Made by a program: the position numbers and the translations under genes. 64,000 nucleotides of DNA from Saururus chinensis (taxonomy: Eukaryota > Streptophyta > Magnoliopsida > Piperales > Saururaceae): NCBI GenBank assembly GCA_035235625.1, contig CP141143.1:6368501-6432500 (forward strand). The letters run 5' to 3'. The notes beneath the pieces were generated by a model. The model made no database searches and was not told the origin of the DNA. It saw nothing but the letters and a program-made list of their open reading frames with translations. The stretch's first letter is position 1. Every line of letters starts with the position of its first letter. Of this stretch, positions 60,711 to 64,000 are shown piece by piece.

Positions 60711-62266
60711 AGGTTTTATCCACCGCTTAAGGGTACGGAAATAGAGACACGTCTCTGGGAAAAGGGAGGCTATGTCTGTCATTTTAATGCAAGAAAGGAA
60801 GAAATGTTCTAAAGCAAGAGGAGGCTCCACTGAACGATTCTAGGCTTGAAAGGGAGGACACCCTAAAGGAAGGAGCCGAACACCACTACTTCTGGAAACC
60901 TCAGGGTAGTAGGCATTTCTGATTCTCTGACTTTAATGAATTTTAAATAAATTTATGTGAATCTTAAGTAGTTAACTTAAGATGTTGAATAACATATATG
61001 CTTTACTCTAATCAGCTATGTTATGGTATAATATGTTCTACTCTGTTCTGTAAAAGAAGGAATTGTTTGATATCGATGATTTATTAGCTTCCATTTGCCT
61101 CAGATGATTTATAATAATCTCGTCTAATTTCGAATATTTACTTGATTATAAGTATAATGACATATGATTTTGTATTGCATGATGCATGTACTGTTAAGCA
61201 GAACTACATTCGGATTTGATTATATTTGAATAACCTCATAGGTGTTATCTAATAAGTACGTAGGCAACCAACGGCTCAACAACATTGACTCGATCCAAAT
61301 TAATTATAAATATAGTTTTATTCAGGTCTATGCGCGACAGAGCATTGAACTTCCGTAGTGAATAGAAGAATGATACAACTCTCACACATAGAAGATTCTT
61401 CCTCATTTTACGAAAGAAATTTTAAATTTGAGATTTTTGGTCCCTCGATCAGCCCGGTTCATTACGGTGTCGATGCCATTAATACCATCATCAATAAGTT
61501 GAACCCTTACCGACAGTGAGTGAACTGTGAGAGTCTAATTTGCTGGTGTCATCACCAATGTGTTGATATCACTATCGATACCTAGACTAACACCATCATC
61601 GATGTGTGTGTTGTTGTTGGTATTGTTCCTATTTCTCTAACCATCAACGTCATCATTGATGTGTTGATGATCATGTCAATAATTGGGCTAGAAAAAAAAA
61701 ACAAAGACCATACTGGTGCTCAAAATATCCCCCCTGTGTAAAATTATAAAATCTCCAATTCAAACAATAATTATTGTTATTTGATCCACATGATTCATGA
61801 TTGTCATCAATAATCTCAAACATGATAAAAATCTTTGAAATAAACCATAATTTCATAACATTTGTCATATCCAATCACCAAATATGTTTTCAAACTACAA
61901 ACAATTAGTCTAATAAGCATATAGTTAAAAGGTTAACGATCCAACCTTCAATCGAACACTTTTTATTTCTTCTGATATATTGATATCCTACACTATTAGC
62001 CGAAAGCTCTTTTCTTTTCTTTGGACTTTATTTGATCCCCAAATCATCCAAAATCCCATGATTCTTGACCCCTATAAAGAGTATAACCGCCACCCAAGGT
62101 TATAACCGTGTAACTACCAATGTTTCAAACATAACCACATCTTACAATTTCACTAATGCGTAGGTGACTCGCTGATAATTAGCTATGTTCGTCAATGGCT
62201 TATTGATGGTTAATATAATTTTACATTTTTTTATATATTTTTCTTTAAAAAAATGTGGGGTGTCAC
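60711..62266 (+). mobile_element. Family C LTR (C2), right part
   Basis: Resumes AGGTTTTATCCACCGC and aligns with about 31785-33300, ending GGGGTGTCAC at about 62266. Only short unrecognised frames occur inside. Confidence 0.65.
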
Positions 62267-62325
62267 TTATTAATATGAGACAAAGGGATTATATCATACT
62301 ACAATATAATGCAAATTGAATGATG

Positions 62326-64000
62326 CACTATAACAAATTGGAGTATTAGCAACGCATGTAAGCGTCCTTAATAGTGCTATGAGCGTCGCTAGTGCATATT
62401 AGTGACATTTACAAAGTGTCGCAAAATGCGTCGCTAAAACTGCCGTCGCTATTACTTATTAGCAATGCTTATCATTAAGTGTCGCTAATAGTCTTAACAT
62501 TAGCGACATTTATGTAAACATCACTAAAAAGTATTGTTTACGACGCATAGAGAAGCGTCCCTAATATGTAACTATTTGCGACGCTTATCTATGCGTTGTT
62601 GATAATAAAAAAATTTAAAAAAAGTAAAATTTTGAATAAAATAATAAAAAACATCACTAATAAAAAAAGGAAAAAAATATTTTTCTATTAGCGACGCATA
62701 AATATGTATCTCTTATAAGAAAAAAATTAAAAAAATACAGAAAGTCTTTAGCGATGCATAAAAAATACATCAGCGGGGGATACTGAGAGGTGTGTGTGTG
62801 TGGGGAGGGGGGTTCTTGGGAGAGAGAGAGGTGGTGGGGGAGCCGGAAGTGGCTTTGGGGGGATTATAGAGAAAAGAGGGGATCAGGGAGGGGGAGGCGG
62901 AGCCGGTGCGGGGGGAGGGGGGGTTCTAACGGTGGCTGAGCAGGGACGACAATGGTGGGGCGGAGTTGAAGGAGGAGGCGGTGGGGCGGAGTTGGACAGC
63001 GGTTAGGGGATTCCAGAGAAAAAATGGGCGGGGGCAGGGATAATACTGCGTGGGCAAAATTTTGCCCGCACAAGCAAATTATTAAACCCCGCGTGATCGA
63101 ATCACGCAGGTAGAAGTTTTAGTGATGCACTACTAAGCGTCGCTAAAATAGACCCTGTTGTGACGTGGTACGTTATCTGCGACGCTTATTTGTAAGTGTA
63201 GCAAATAATTTTCATATTTGCTACGATTATTGATAAGCGTCGCAAATAATTTTCATATTTGCGACATTTGTTACTATGCATCGGAAATAAGACTCGTATT
63301 TGCATTACTCACTCATAAGCGTCGCAAATACTATTTTTAAAAAAATAAAATCCTCTCCTCTCTCCTCACCCTCTCTCTCTCTCCTCACTCCTCTCTCCCC
63401 TCACCCTCTCTCTGTCTTCTCTCTCCCCCTCTCTCTCCTCTCTCTCCCTCTCTCTCCTCCCTCCCTCCCTCCCTCTCCTCTCTCCCTCTCTCTCATACAT
63501 TTTTCATTTATTTGTTTATTAATTTTTAAATAATTTTCCCTCTCTATCTCTCTCTCCCCTCTCCCTTCCTCTCCCTCTCCCTCTCCCTTCCTCTCTCTCC
63601 CTCCCTCTCTCTCCCCTCTCCCTCCCTCTCATAAATTTTCATTTATTTTTTTGGTTAATTTTTAAATAAATAAATATTTTTTTCCTCTCTATCTCCTCTC
63701 TCTCTCTCCCCTCTCCCTCCCTTCCTCTCTCTCTCCTCCCTCCCTTCCTCTCTCTCCCCCTCTCTCTCCTTTCTCTCTCTCCCTCTCTCCCCCTCTCTCC
63801 TCCCTCCTTCTCTCCTCTTTTTCTCTTCCTCTTTCTCCTCCCTCCCTCTCTCCTCTCTCTCTTCCTCTTTCTTTCTCTCCCTCTCCTCCTCTCTCTCTAG
63901 ATATCTCTCTCTCCCTCTCTCCTCTCTTCCTCTCCCTCTCCTCCTCTCTCCTCTCTCCTCTCCTCTCCTCTCTCCTCTTCTCTCTCCCTCTCTCTCTCCG
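62326..64000. mobile_element. CACTA transposon, left end (runs off window)
   Basis: Starts CACTATAACAAATTGGAGTA after GAATGATG. The site is empty in C1 (33361 reads GAATGATGATAGG), so the boundary is certain. It has TTAGCGACGCTTA-type subterminal words, a G-rich middle (62780-63000) and long CT-rich arrays (63345-64000). It resembles the reverse complement of the right side of 20815-26865, so the two elements lie in opposite orientation. Confidence 0.85.
63345..64000. repeat. CT-rich low-complexity arrays
   Basis: CTCTCTCCC arrays broken by two AT-rich spacers (about 63500-63535 and 63630-63680), the mirror image of the GA arrays in the first CACTA element. Confidence 0.9.

Larger units (their letters stand above)
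51600..62325. repeat. Duplicated block, copy C2 (direct orientation)
   Basis: Collinear with 2962-33361 once private insertions are removed. Matches in order: 51600-52621 with 2962-3721, 52619-54161 with 7142-8738, 54450-54645 with 10325-10524, 54800-55987 with 28560-29997, 57974-58456 with 31302-31780, 60711-62325 with about 31785-33361. Private to C2: hAT MITE, family D LTR, family B LTR, CACTA. The orientation is the same in every segment. Confidence 0.7.

Overview
This is a plant nuclear window from a flowering plant with a repeat-rich genome. The evidence is a plant glutamate receptor-like (GLR) channel gene with spliceosomal introns, a captured WRKY transcription-factor fragment, and dense nested plant transposons (Ty3/gypsy LTR elements, CACTA, hAT, PIF/Harbinger). 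Species cannot be told from the sequence. Repeat family letters A-E used here are local labels. All similarities were found by reading and aligning by eye, not by search.

Genes. The only substantial host gene is a GLR on the + strand, five exons from 39408 to 49399, with a 6.8-kb first intron holding a 5.5-kb decayed gypsy element in antisense. Exon 2 has a 1-nt deletion near 46656, so as written the gene is a pseudogene or contains a sequence error. A second GLR is represented by exon 1 only, on the - strand at 2450-2738; an LTR of family A sits 46 nt inside its first intron and the rest lies off the left edge.

Layout. 1-2403: end of an LTR (family A). 2450-2738: antisense GLR exon 1. 2962-33361: first copy (C1) of a duplicated block, opened by many insertions: a PIF-like element carrying WRKY exon sequence (3722-7141), a gypsy remnant (about 8740-10323), and an 18-kb nested complex (10525-28525) made of family A LTRs, two inserted solo LTRs (10611-15292, 16618-20147) and a 6-kb CACTA element (20815-26865). 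34517-37762: solo LTR (family D). 38263-38807: Tourist-type MITE. 39279-49399: GLR gene. 51600-62325: second, direct copy (C2) of the block, with its own private insertions (hAT MITE, truncated family D LTR, solo family B LTR). 62326-64000: start of a second CACTA element, running off the right edge.

The two block copies act as empty sites for one another: several transposons are present in one copy and cleanly absent from the other, which fixes their boundaries and target-site duplications (TSDs). No RNA gene, CRISPR array or intact transposase/polyprotein was recognised.
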